This document shows, in pieces, positions 1-7,298 of a DNA stretch of 64,000 nucleotides. Within the stretch, counting starts at the first letter, position 1. Each line of letters starts with the position of its first letter. The notes under the pieces were generated by a model, which worked only from the letters and a program-made list of their open reading frames with translations, had not been told where the DNA came from and did no database searches. This stretch comes from Halomonas urumqiensis. Its GTDB lineage: Bacteria; Pseudomonadota; Gammaproteobacteria; Pseudomonadales; Halomonadaceae. The DNA lies in the NCBI RefSeq assembly GCF_003028575.1, contig NZ_PYUD01000002.1:496001-560000 (forward strand), written 5' to 3'. The translations under genes and the position numbers were made by a program.

Positions 1-928
1 GCGCCAGCCACGCGCCGCTGGCGATACCGGCCAGGGCGCCGAGTACGCCAAGCACCAGCAGTTCCAGTGCCAGCAGGCCGACCAGCGCCCAGCCCGAGAC
101 ACCCAGCGCCCGCAGGGTGCGCAGCAGCGCCAGGCGCTGCTCCAGGGCCAGCCCCAGCGCCGCCTGGACGATGAACAGCCCGACCACCAGGGCGAGCATC
201 GCCATGGCCGTGAGGTTGAGGTGAAAGCTCTCGGTGAGCTGACCGGGCGAGAGCTGGGTGTCGGCGCGCGTCAGCGCAAGCCCCGGCGGTGCCTCGTCGA
301 GCTGGCCGGCCTTCGCCACCAGACGGGTCAGTGTATCGCCGCTGCCCAGCAGCTCGGCCGCCGCGGCGATATCCATCACCAGGGTGTCGGGCGGCAGCGC
401 TGGCGAAAGGCTCAGCGCAGGCAGGCGTTGGCCATCGGCCAGCGGCGGGGTGGCGCCTGTGGCGTTGCGCAGGTCGAGACCGAAGGCGCCAAGGGTGTCG
501 GGAGAGAGCCGGGTCTGCCATGGCGGGGTGACGAAGTTGGCCAATGTGGCCCGATTGTCTGCCTGGTTGTCGGTGCTGGCGAAGGCGCTGTCACCGGGTA
601 GCGTGAGCGGGTCGATGCCGATCACCGTCAAGCGGGTGCCATCGGGTGCTTCCAACCGGCCTTCCAGCAGGGGGGAGACCGGCACACCCGCCCGGCGCAG
701 GCGCAGGAAGTCGTCACGGGTCAGCGGCTGGCCATCGGCACGTTGCAGGCCGTCCAGGCCGCTGGTGAACAGTGACTCCGCGCGGGCGTAGCTGTCCCGA
801 GCCGAGGCATTGATCGCCTCGACACCGCTCCACAGCGCGCTTGCCACCCACAGCCCTAGCAGCAGCATCGCCAACTGCCCGGGGTGGCGCCGGTAGTGGG
901 AAAGCAGGGTGAGGAAGGCGGTATGCAT
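1..928 (-). CDS. FtsX-like ABC transporter permease, N-terminal part (cut by window edge)
   Basis: Membrane component of a MacB/LolCE-type ABC system that acts on substrates at the outer face of the inner membrane. Translating the reverse strand from the ATG at 928 gives a short cytoplasmic start (MHTAFLTLLSHYRRHPGQL), a first membrane helix (about residues 18-36), then a long periplasmic domain. A hydrophobic block near the left edge resembles the FtsX-domain helices. The start overlaps the stop of the upstream ATPase gene (ATGA), so the two are translationally coupled and should form one transporter. The C-terminal part lies outside the window. The substrate is unknown; lipoprotein or lipid export is possible by family. 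Confidence 0.85.
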   Translation of the reverse strand, partial: MHTAFLTLLSHYRRHPGQLAMLLLGLWVASALWSGVEAINASARDSYARAESLFTSGLDGLQRADGQPLTRDDFLRLRRAGVPVSPLLEGRLEAPDGTRLTVIGIDPLTLPGDSAFASTDNQADNRATLANFVTPPWQTRLSPDTLGAFGLDLRNATGATPPLADGQRLPALSLSPALPPDTLVMDIAAAAELLGSGDTLTRLVAKAGQLDEAPPGLALTRADTQLSPGQLTESFHLNLTAMAMLALVVGLFIVQAALGLALEQRLALLRTLRALGVSGWALVGLLALELLVLGVLGALAGIASGAWLA

Positions 929-1605
929 CACGGCCTGGCGGCCCGCGGGTCATGGTCAAGCCGGCCATGGGAAAGTCGCTCGCAGCGGTCCAGCGGTGCA
1001 GCCACCTGGGCGCTGTGGGTCACCAGCAACAGGGCGCAGCCGGTATCGCGCACCAGATCGAGCAGCAGCTCGAGTACCTCGCCGGCGGTGGTCTCGTCGA
1101 GGTTGCCGGTGGGCTCATCGGCAAGCAGCAGGGCCGGGCGCGGGGCCAGCGCCCGGCCGATGGCCAGGCGCTGCTGCTGGCCACCGGACAACTGCTCGGG
1201 GTAGCGCCGCGCCAGTGCCGAAAGCCCCAACCGCGCCAGCAGCTCGGCTGACCACTCGGCATCCTCCCTGCCCGCCAGGCGGGCCTGCAGGCGCAGGTTG
1301 TCGGCCACCGTGAGGCTCGGCACCAGATGGAACTGCTGGAACACCAGGCCAAGCGACTCGCGGCGCAGCCGTGCGCGTGCCGGTTCGCCAAGGCGGGCGA
1401 GAGATTCACCGGCCAGCAACACCTCGCCGTGATCCGCCAGATCGAGCCCGGCGGCCAGGTGCAGCAGGGTCGACTTGCCACTGCCCGACTCCCCCATCAG
1501 CGCCAGGCTCTCGCCCGGCGCCAGCCGCAGGTCGAGGCCATCGAGCACCCGCAGCGGCCCTTGCGGGGTGGGATAGGCCTTGTGGACATCACAAAAATCG
1601 AGCAT
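928..1605 (-). CDS. ABC transporter ATP-binding protein (LolD/MacB type)
   Basis: Cytoplasmic ATPase that powers the adjacent FtsX-like permease. All the nucleotide-binding motifs are visible in 225 residues: Walker A GESGSGKST (about 38-46), Q-loop in VFQQFHLVP, signature LSGGQQQR (about 139), Walker B LLLADEPTGNLDE, and the H-loop in LLVTHS. The VFQQFHLVPSLTV segment is typical of the LolD/YbbA/MacB branch. The ATG at 1605 has an AGGGAGG ribosome site just upstream. The stop overlaps the start of the permease. In the YbbA-YbbP arrangement a lysophospholipase/thioesterase lies nearby, but none is seen here. Confidence 0.92.
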   Translation of the reverse strand: MLDFCDVHKAYPTPQGPLRVLDGLDLRLAPGESLALMGESGSGKSTLLHLAAGLDLADHGEVLLAGESLARLGEPARARLRRESLGLVFQQFHLVPSLTVADNLRLQARLAGREDAEWSAELLARLGLSALARRYPEQLSGGQQQRLAIGRALAPRPALLLADEPTGNLDETTAGEVLELLLDLVRDTGCALLLVTHSAQVAAPLDRCERLSHGRLDHDPRAARP

Positions 1606-1649
1606 GGCATCCTCCCTGGCGCCGCTTCGACGATGGTGTGAGCCATCGC

Positions 1650-2177
1650 TCAGGTGAAGATACCTTCGAACTCTGCGGAAAAATCTTGGCTGGCGGGAAC
1701 CATGCCGAGCTGATCGGCACTCCAGGCAATCAGCCGTCGGGATGCCTGGAACAGGGACTCCGAGAGCTCATGAAGCAAATTGAAGTGCTCGGCGATTTCA
1801 GCGTAATGCGTGGCGTAGTCATGTGCCGCCATGTTGCGAACCGCACGACAGCGTTGCCAATCATCAGTGGTGTCGATGACACCCTGTTTCTCGAAGAAGG
1901 CGAGCACCTTGAGGAAGCTGTCAATGGACTCCCCTGCCAGCAGAGCACTATGGCGCATGGCGGAGGCCAGGGAGTCCTGAAGCTTGGCGAATCGCTCATT
2001 GATGGCGGCAAGTGTCTCGAAGAGGTCGACGTCCTTCTTGTGCTCTGACAGCCAAACGGGCTCGATTGGCCAATCGAGCTTGGCTTCCGACTGCTGGAGA
2101 AACCAGGCACAGCGCTGGATGGCTTCCAGAAGTTCAGCGAGGTGGCGCTTCTGATCGTCGAGAACATCGTGGCTCAT
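1650..2177 (-). CDS. HepT-like RNase toxin of a MntA/HepT pair
   Basis: A 175-residue, mostly alpha-helical HEPN protein. The HEPN catalytic motif Rx4HxY is present as RNMAAHDY near residue 123, with further conserved helix residues before it. In the well-studied HepT/MntA systems the HEPN protein is an RNA-cleaving toxin and the partner nucleotidyltransferase silences it by adding AMP to the tyrosine of this motif. The gene overlaps the 3' end of the nucleotidyltransferase gene (ATGA), with antitoxin first and toxin second. A GAGGA ribosome site lies inside the upstream gene. It could instead be annotated as a nucleotidyltransferase substrate-binding protein, the older name of the same family. 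Confidence 0.85.
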   Translation of the reverse strand: MSHDVLDDQKRHLAELLEAIQRCAWFLQQSEAKLDWPIEPVWLSEHKKDVDLFETLAAINERFAKLQDSLASAMRHSALLAGESIDSFLKVLAFFEKQGVIDTTDDWQRCRAVRNMAAHDYATHYAEIAEHFNLLHELSESLFQASRRLIAWSADQLGMVPASQDFSAEFEGIFT

Positions 2178-2482
2178 GCGGCATCCTCGACATCGATTGG
2201 CCGTGCTTGTTTCAGCGCGATGGCCTGGAAGGGAGTCGGGTCAGTGTGCTGTGCATAAGTCACTATATCCACAGGGAGTTGCAAGGACTCTTCCAATGCC
2301 TGCTTCAGTTCGGCGCGCGCGAGAAGTGAGATAGATGCGGGAGATACCAGCAACAGGTCCAGGTCACCACCGCGTCGGGTATCGTCGAGGCGTGAGCCGA
2401 ACAGTCGGACCTCCACGTCTGCACCAACCAGCTGCCTGGTGGTGGAGAGGATGAGCTGGCGCTGCTGACGGGTGAGACGCAT
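2174..2482 (-). CDS. MntA-like minimal nucleotidyltransferase antitoxin
   Basis: A 102-residue protein with the minimal nucleotidyltransferase signature: GSRLDDTRRGGDLDL gives GS-x9-DxD near residues 29-42, and a third acidic position follows in LPVDIVTY. By family knowledge this enzyme transfers AMP to its HepT partner and thereby neutralises it. The gene is directly upstream of, and overlaps, the HEPN toxin gene. The upstream ribosome site is weak. There is no sign of truncation; the length fits the family of about 100-140 residues. Confidence 0.85.
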   Translation of the reverse strand: MRLTRQQRQLILSTTRQLVGADVEVRLFGSRLDDTRRGGDLDLLLVSPASISLLARAELKQALEESLQLPVDIVTYAQHTDPTPFQAIALKQARPIDVEDAA

Positions 2483-2570
2483 GGTGAGATTCCGGGCATG
2501 AGAGGCTCATCAAGAGTCTAGCACTGCGCCTGCGGTGGTCGACAACGCCACCCGAAGATGGCGTTGATCG

Positions 2571-2699
2571 AGCCGCGAGGCTATCGGTCAATGATCCTCG
2601 TGGTCGTGGTCGTGGTCGTGGTCGTCATGGCCGTCATCGACATGATCCAGGTCGGCCAGGGCGTCATGCAGGGTACGGGCGTTATGCAGCATCATGCCG
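2571..2699. repeat. Direct repeat copy 1 (znuA 3' end)
   Basis: First copy of a repeat of about 125 bp. It matches 3323-3445 with scattered substitutions and a 6-bp length difference in the GTCGTG (Asp-His) tract. The two copies lie in the same orientation and bracket the DUF4160/DUF2442 genes. Confidence 0.85.
2588..2699 (-). pseudogene. Duplicated 3' fragment of znuA
   Basis: The reverse strand encodes GMMLHNARTLHDALADLDH followed by a run of Asp-His repeats and a stop. This is nearly the same as the C-terminus of the intact ZnuA gene 750 bp away, but with two extra codons in the His/Asp tract. There is no start codon and no upstream znuA sequence, so it is a gene fragment. The match continues past the stop into the downstream AGCCGCGAGGCTATCGG segment. 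The fragment marks one border of the DUF4160/DUF2442 cassette, and the stop codon of the DUF2442 gene lies within it. Confidence 0.85.
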
Positions 2700-2931
2700 G
2701 CTGTTTTAGCTCAGCCAGCAGCGTTTCCGGTGCGACATCCTGTCCGTTGGGCCAGGTCACGGCGCCAAACAGGATATCAACCCGAGCGAAGTAGGCCGTA
2801 TCACGCAGCTCACGGAAAATGCCGTGGTCCAGGTAGGGTTTCATGTCGAACAGGCCCTTCTGGCCATTTTCCAGCTCCACATAGAGCGTATAGTCGGGTT
2901 GTGGCCTGACGACTTTCACATCCCAATACAT
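2692..2931 (-). CDS. DUF2442 domain protein
   Basis: A 79-residue protein starting MYWDVKVVRPQPDYTLYVEL and ending in ILFGAVTWPNGQDVAPETLL, the characteristic layout of the DUF2442 family. The ATG at 2931 is preferred over the one at 2937 because the AAGGAG ribosome site is then at normal spacing. DUF2442 genes commonly follow a DUF4160 gene, as here, and the pair is usually regarded as toxin-antitoxin-like, although no biochemical role is firm. The last codons and the stop lie inside the duplicated znuA fragment, so the native C-terminus may have been changed slightly by the rearrangement. Confidence 0.8.
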   Translation of the reverse strand: MYWDVKVVRPQPDYTLYVELENGQKGLFDMKPYLDHGIFRELRDTAYFARVDILFGAVTWPNGQDVAPETLLAELKQPA

Positions 2932-2950
2932 AGGCATGTCTCCTTGTCCA

Positions 2951-3219
2951 TTACAGCGGATCGATCTTGTAGAGGCTTTCCCCCGCAATTGCCAAGGCCC
3001 AGTCGGCCATCAGTTCATCGCGATGCAGCTCGATCCAGGCCTGCACCAGACGCAGCTGCTTGCGCGGCAATTCTCCGGCCAGTACCTCACCTTCGGCAAG
3101 GCTGATCGACGCCTCGTACTCAGCATAGCGTGCATGCAAGTGCGGCTCGCCATGGTGCTGATTGTCCAGAAAATACATGCGGATAAAATGATGCCATAGA
3201 ACATCGAGATAACCGGCAT
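2951..3219 (-). pseudogene. DUF4160 gene with a frameshift
   Basis: The reading frame opens at an ATG at 3219 as MPVISMFYGII, the conserved DUF4160 start. It continues in another frame as IRMYFLDNQHHGEPHLHARY through LVQAWIELHRDELMADWALA. The switch happens at a run of four A (T on the coding strand) at 3185-3188. One more T would restore an 89-residue protein of normal DUF4160 length. In the deposited sequence the gene is therefore broken, unless slippage on the homopolymer restores it or the base count is a sequencing error. It lies 19 bp upstream of the DUF2442 gene. Confidence 0.8.
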
Positions 3220-3322
3220 GGCAGCGTCCTCGCAGCGTTGTGGAAGAAATCATCAGTGAATGCCAGGTCGATGACCACCTGGTAGCGCTCAAGCACGGTG
3301 TTCTCGCGCAGCACCGGGAAGT

Positions 3323-3445
3323 AGCCGCGAGGCTATCGGTCAATGATCATCGTGGTCGTGGTCATGCCCATGATCGCCGTGGTCGTCATGATCCAGGTCG
3401 GCCAGGGCTGCATGCAGGGTGCGGGCGTTGTGCAGCATCATGCCG
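3323..3445. repeat. Direct repeat copy 2 (within and just past the znuA 3' end)
   Basis: Second copy of the repeat seen at 2571-2699. It contains the last codons of the intact znuA and the bases after its stop, including the small palindrome TAGCCGCGAGGCTA, which could act as a weak transcription end. Confidence 0.85.
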
Positions 3446-4389
3446 ATATAGGTGCTTGCCTGGCCTTCGGCGGCCAGCGCATCGGCATACAGCGTGCCGA
3501 CGACCTCGAGCCCGGTTTCCTCGGCGAGCTGGTTGATGATCGCCGGGCTCGTCATGTTTTCGTGGAACAGCGCCTGCACGTTCTCGTCGCGGATGACGTC
3601 GATCAGGCGGGCCATGTTGGCGGCACTCGGCTCGGCTTCGGTGGAGAGCCCCACCGGCGAGAGGAAGCGAATACCGTAGGCCGCGGAGAAGTGGCCGAAG
3701 GAGTCGTGGCCGGTGATCACGCTGGTGGACCCGGGAATCTCGCCGAGCAGCTCGCGTATCTCGGCATCGGTGGCCTCGAGCTCGTTGATGTAGCGCTCGG
3801 CGTTGTCGCGGTAGGCGGCGGCGTTGTCCGGGTCGGCCTCGATCAGGCCGTCGCGGATGTTGGCGACATAGACCTGGCCCATGGCGAGATCCTGCCAGCC
3901 GTGGGGGTCCTGGTCACCGTGGTCATGGTCATCATGGCCGCCATGATCATCGTGGTCATTCGCGTGATCGTCGTGGTCTGCATGATCGTCATGGCCGTGG
4001 TCGTCGTGATCCACATGGCCATGCTCATCGCGCGGCACGCTGGCGATCCCTTCTGTGGTGATGACCAGCGCTCCGTCGTAATCGCTCGATTCGACCAGTC
4101 GCTCCATCCAGCCTTCGAAGCGCAGGCCGTTGAACACCACCAGGTCGGCCTCGGCCAGCCGGCGGGCATCGGTGGGGCGCGGTGAATAGACGTGGGCGTC
4201 GCTGTCGGGGCCGACCAGGGACGTGATCTCGACATGCTCGCCACCGACGTTGTCGATCATGTCGGCGAGGATGCTGAAGCTGGTCACCACCTGGACGCGC
4301 TCGGCGGCGATAGCGGCGGGCATGGGCAGCAGGGTGGCGACGGCCAGCAGCAGGGCGGCGGAACTCGGGGCTCGTGTGATTGGTTGCAT
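3340..4389 (-). CDS. znuA: Zinc ABC transporter substrate-binding protein
   Basis: Periplasmic zinc-capture protein of the ZnuABC importer. The start at 4389 (MQPITRAPSSAALLLAVATL) has an AAGGA upstream and leads into a signal peptide ending near AAIAA. An ATG at 4419 is possible but has no ribosome site. Family features seen are VVTSFSILADMIDNVGG, the DAHVYSPRPTD metal-ligand histidine, a long His/Asp-rich loop (about residues 121-160), the ligand region ITGHDSFGHF, and a His/Asp-rich C-terminal tail. The charged loops are typical of zinc rather than manganese proteins. It is the last gene of the operon, 12 bp after znuB. Part of its 3' end is duplicated at 2571-2699. Confidence 0.93.
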   Translation of the reverse strand: MQPITRAPSSAALLLAVATLLPMPAAIAAERVQVVTSFSILADMIDNVGGEHVEITSLVGPDSDAHVYSPRPTDARRLAEADLVVFNGLRFEGWMERLVESSDYDGALVITTEGIASVPRDEHGHVDHDDHGHDDHADHDDHANDHDDHGGHDDHDHGDQDPHGWQDLAMGQVYVANIRDGLIEADPDNAAAYRDNAERYINELEATDAEIRELLGEIPGSTSVITGHDSFGHFSAAYGIRFLSPVGLSTEAEPSAANMARLIDVIRDENVQALFHENMTSPAIINQLAEETGLEVVGTLYADALAAEGQASTYIGMMLHNARTLHAALADLDHDDHGDHGHDHDHDDH

Positions 4390-4431
4390 CGGTGTTGAAT
4401 CCTTCGTGGAGGTCATCAATGAGTTGTAAGG

Positions 4432-5322
4432 TCAGGACGACTCGGCCGAGCCCAGCGGGGCGGCACGCCGGCGCAGGCGCTCGGTCAGGCTGTGGTGACG
4501 GCCGAACAGGGCCGAGAGCAGGTAGGCCACCCCGGCCAGCAGGATGATCGCGGGGCCCGAAGGCAGGCTCAGGTGATAGGAGAGCAGCAGGCCACCGCTG
4601 CTGGCGAGCATGGCGATGCCGATGGCGATGCCGATCAGTCCTTCCAGGCGCTTGCTCCAGAAGCGCGCGGTGGTGGCCGGCAGCATCATCAGGCCCACCG
4701 CCATCAGGGTGCCGAGGGTCTGGAAGCCGGCGGTGAGGTTGAGCACCACCAGCCCCAGGAACATGCCGTGGACCAGCCCCCCGCGCACCCCCTGGCCGCG
4801 CAGGAACAGCGGATCGAGGCACTCCACCACCAGGGCGCGGAAGATCACTGCCAGGGTGACCACGATCAGGCTGGTGATGGCGGTGATCAGCACCAGCGCC
4901 GTGGTGTTGACGGCAAGTATCGAGCCGAACAGCACATGGGTCAGGTCCACGCTGCTGCCGCCCAGCGATACCAGCATCACCCCGCCGGCCAGCGAGATCA
5001 GGAAGAAGCTGGCCATGGCGGAGTCCTCGCGGTGGCCGGTCATCTGCGAGACGCTACCGGCCATCACCGCCACCAACAGCCCCGAGAGCACGCCACCCAG
5101 GCTCATCATCGGCAGCGAGAAGCCGGCCAGCAGAAAGCCCAGCGCCACGCCGGGCAGGATGGCGTGGGCCATGGCATCACCGATCAGGCTCATGCCGCGC
5201 AGCATCAGGAACACCCCGAGTGGCGGAGCGGCCAGGGACAGGGCAAGCCCGGCCACGAAGGCGCGGCGCATGAAGCCGTAGTCGAAGGGGGCCAGCAGCC
5301 AGGCGTCAAACAGTTCCAGCAT
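4432..5322 (-). CDS. znuB: Zinc ABC transporter permease
   Basis: Integral inner-membrane subunit of the zinc importer (ABC-3 family), 296 residues. From the start MLELFDAWLLAPFDYGFMRR the protein shows about eight hydrophobic segments and the family motif LRGMSLIGDAMAHAILPGVA. The ATG at 5322 was chosen because it fits the family N-terminus; it overlaps the end of znuC by 17 bp. A longer reading frame extends upstream but only over znuC. It works with ZnuC (ATPase) and ZnuA (binding protein). Confidence 0.93.
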   Translation of the reverse strand: MLELFDAWLLAPFDYGFMRRAFVAGLALSLAAPPLGVFLMLRGMSLIGDAMAHAILPGVALGFLLAGFSLPMMSLGGVLSGLLVAVMAGSVSQMTGHREDSAMASFFLISLAGGVMLVSLGGSSVDLTHVLFGSILAVNTTALVLITAITSLIVVTLAVIFRALVVECLDPLFLRGQGVRGGLVHGMFLGLVVLNLTAGFQTLGTLMAVGLMMLPATTARFWSKRLEGLIGIAIGIAMLASSGGLLLSYHLSLPSGPAIILLAGVAYLLSALFGRHHSLTERLRRRAAPLGSAESS

Positions 5323-6040
5323 CAAGAGTATCCGGGAAGATGAAAGGCAGGCGCGGGGCCTTGGCAGGCTGGCCGGCATAGCGTTCCAGCAGCGATTCGG
5401 GGCTTGCCCAGCGGCCATGGCCGCCGGCCAGGATCAGCACGTCGTCGGCCAGCCGCGAGAGTTGTTCCAGGTCATGCAGCACCACAATGATGGTGGCGCC
5501 TTGCCTGGCCGTGTCGCGCAGCACATCCGTCAGCACGTTGACGGTCTCGATGTCGACGTTGGCAAAGGGTTCATCGAGCAGCAGCAGTTCGGCTTCCTGC
5601 ATCAGGGTGCGGCCGATCAACGCGCGCTGGCGCTGGCCACCGGAGAGCTCGCCCAACGGGCGATGGGCAAGCGACGAGATGCCGAGCCTGGCCATGATCT
5701 CGCGGCCCCGCCGGTAGTGCGCCGCGCAATAGCCTTTCAGCGCCCCATGGCTTGGCCAGGTGCCGGTCATGATCAGCTCTTCGACACTCATCGGAAAGGT
5801 CAGGTCCAGGGCCAATTGTTGTGGCAACCAGGCGCAACGCTCCTTCGGTACCTGACATTCCACCTTGCCGGCCACCGGGCGCAGCATGCCCATGATCGAG
5901 GCGATCAGCGTGCTCTTGCCCGAGCCGTTGGCGCCGACCAGAGCGGTGATGGCGCCATCCATGAAGCGGCCATCGAGATGTTCGAGCACGGTTTGTCCAC
6001 CGCGCGCCAGTTGCAGGTCTTCGAGTTGCAGGCGCGACAT
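5306..6040 (-). CDS. znuC: Zinc ABC transporter ATP-binding protein
   Basis: Cytoplasmic ATPase of the zinc importer, 244 residues from the ATG at 6040. It has Walker A GANGSGKST, a Q-loop at WLPQQLALD, the signature LSGGQRQR, Walker B LLLLDEPFANVD, and an H-loop in VVLHD. The start codon overlaps the stop of an upstream 49-codon ORF as TGATG, which suggests coupled translation and supports this start over the longer open frame. It is transcribed with znuB and znuA under the Zur-like site at 6218. Confidence 0.93.
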   Translation of the reverse strand: MSRLQLEDLQLARGGQTVLEHLDGRFMDGAITALVGANGSGKSTLIASIMGMLRPVAGKVECQVPKERCAWLPQQLALDLTFPMSVEELIMTGTWPSHGALKGYCAAHYRRGREIMARLGISSLAHRPLGELSGGQRQRALIGRTLMQEAELLLLDEPFANVDIETVNVLTDVLRDTARQGATIIVVLHDLEQLSRLADDVLILAGGHGRWASPESLLERYAGQPAKAPRLPFIFPDTLDAGTV

Positions 6041-6189
6041 CAGGACCACCACCCGGCGGCCCAGGATGTCGCCAGCCACAGGCCAACCAGGGGTGCTGCC
6101 ACCAGCAGCAATCGGCGGCCGGCGGCCAGCGACATCAGCGAGAAATGGCAAGGTCCTTCCGGGCGGTGCCGGTGTGTGCGATGTGCCAT
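6040..6189 (-). CDS. Small membrane-type ORF leading the znu operon
   Basis: A 49-codon ORF on the reverse strand starting MAHRTHRHRPEGPCHFSL. A His/Arg-rich head is followed by a hydrophobic stretch (RLLLVAAPLVGLWLATSW) long enough for one membrane span. Its stop overlaps the znuC start (TGATG), and a Zur-like box lies about 28 bp upstream of its ATG. The ribosome site GGAGGAGG is close to the start. I know of no named family. It could be a zinc-linked small membrane protein or only a leader that couples translation of znuC. Confidence 0.55.
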   Translation of the reverse strand: MAHRTHRHRPEGPCHFSLMSLAAGRRLLLVAAPLVGLWLATSWAAGWWS

Positions 6190-6217
6190 GGAAGCCTCCT
6201 CCGGCAAAGTGGGGGAG

Positions 6218-6230
6218 GTTATAACATAAC
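6218..6230 (-). promoter_or_regulatory. Zur-type operator upstream of the znu operon
   Basis: The coding strand reads GTTATGTTATAAC. This matches the gammaproteobacterial Zur core GTTATANTATAAC at all but one defined position. It lies just upstream of the small ORF-znuC-znuB-znuA operon, as expected for zinc-dependent repression. Confidence 0.75.
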
Positions 6231-6291
6231 AATACTCATCCTGGCCAGAGCGCTCGGCATCGCCAGCGGTTCAACGCCAAGGGGGCGATGC

Positions 6292-7029
6292 TCAATAGCG
6301 CAGGGCGACGCCCAACTGACTGGGCCCCACCAGCCAGGCGTACTCGCCTTCGAGGTGAACATCACCGAACGAGACCCTGGCGGGCTGAAAGCGATTGATC
6401 GCCGAGGTGGCCTGGCGCGGCTGGCTCTGCAACTGCAGTTCGCTGACCAGCATGCCGGTGGCGAAGTTGATCGCCCCGTCGCGCTCGCGGCCATCGCCCA
6501 CCGCAATCGTCAGCCCCGCAATGGTATTGACGGCCAGCGAGCCGAGTCGCGCCTGAAGGCTGCGGCGCGCTCGTTCTTCCTCGGCGACGGCTTCGAGCAA
6601 CCGACGGGCACGCTGGATATCGTCCTCGCCGTCACGCCATTCACGGTAAGCGGCAGGATGCGGTTGGCGGTCCAGCAGCATGCCACCCAGCGCCAATGCC
6701 GACTTGACCACCCCGACCCGGGCATCGAAGCGGTCGTCCGCATCGCTCGCTTCGCTGGCCTGCCAGGCATTCACGGCCAGGCTTCCGGCGTAGACGCTTG
6801 TCCACCCGACCTGCCACAGGTTGGCGTGTCGCGAGCCTTGGGCCAGCGCATCCTCGTAGGCGCGGTATTCCTGGGAAGAGGATTGGGCAAGGGCTGGCGT
6901 GGAAAGCCAGATGGCCGATAGCAGCAGGATCAGCAGCGAACGGCAGGCAAACGACGGTTTCGAAGACGACAGACCGCTTTTCGAGAGCGCGCGGGCCAAT
7001 CGTGTGGAGGGGCGTAAGAAAGTCGGCAT
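6292..7029 (-). CDS. Exported protein of unknown function
   Basis: A 245-residue protein with an N-terminal signal sequence: a basic region, then SLLILLLSAIWLSTPALA, with likely cleavage at ALA-Q. The mature part begins with a helical, Tyr/Ala-rich segment (YRAYEDALAQGSRHANLWQ). It has two moderately hydrophobic stretches (about 75-90 and 120-135) and ends in alternating beta-like sequence (VSFGDVHLEGEYAWLVGPSQ), which could be a membrane or barrel edge. A GGAG ribosome site supports the start at 7029. I do not recognise the family. It is convergent with nothing and divergent from the HigA-like gene. Confidence 0.7.
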   Translation of the reverse strand: MPTFLRPSTRLARALSKSGLSSSKPSFACRSLLILLLSAIWLSTPALAQSSSQEYRAYEDALAQGSRHANLWQVGWTSVYAGSLAVNAWQASEASDADDRFDARVGVVKSALALGGMLLDRQPHPAAYREWRDGEDDIQRARRLLEAVAEEERARRSLQARLGSLAVNTIAGLTIAVGDGRERDGAINFATGMLVSELQLQSQPRQATSAINRFQPARVSFGDVHLEGEYAWLVGPSQLGVALRY

Positions 7030-7217
7030 CGGGCAGCTCCAGGGCGGTGAGGGGAACCTCAGAAGCCTAGCAGCAAGGGGGCGGGAACCGCATGCCTCAT
7101 GCTGCTAATGTGGGGGCATTCCCCGACGTCAGAACGATGCGCGACATGACCGCTGCCACCATGCCATGATCGTTGATTAAGAAAGCCTGTTTGATAAACA
7201 CGAGGACGTGAACATTG

Positions 7218-7298
7218 ATGTCGATGATGAAGCTGAGCGCAGTGATGCTGATGGCCGCCACGCTAAGCGGCTGCGTGCCGTTCGTACCGATTATTTGA
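7218..7298 (+). CDS. Tiny putative lipoprotein (26 aa)
   Basis: A 26-codon ORF, MSMMKLSAVMLMAATLSGC followed by VPFVPII and a stop. It has the layout of a lipoprotein signal peptide: charged start, hydrophobic core, and lipobox LSGC. Its stop overlaps the start of the HigA-like gene as TGATG. GAGGACG lies about 11 bp upstream. It resembles entericidin-sized lipoproteins only in general layout. It may be a genuine micro-lipoprotein, a leader for translational coupling, or the stump of a longer lipoprotein gene. Confidence 0.45.
   Translation: MSMMKLSAVMLMAATLSGCVPFVPII

Noticed and set aside
2590-2630. Short GTCGTG repeats as a CRISPR or phase-variable tract
   Set aside because: They are Asp-His codons of the znuA C-terminus fragment; no spacer structure is present.
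3343-4185. Long plus-strand open frame of 280 codons opposite znuA
   Set aside because: It is the antisense of the His/Asp-rich znuA gene; the Val/Ile-rich translation mirrors the repeat tract, and the znuA frame has all family motifs.
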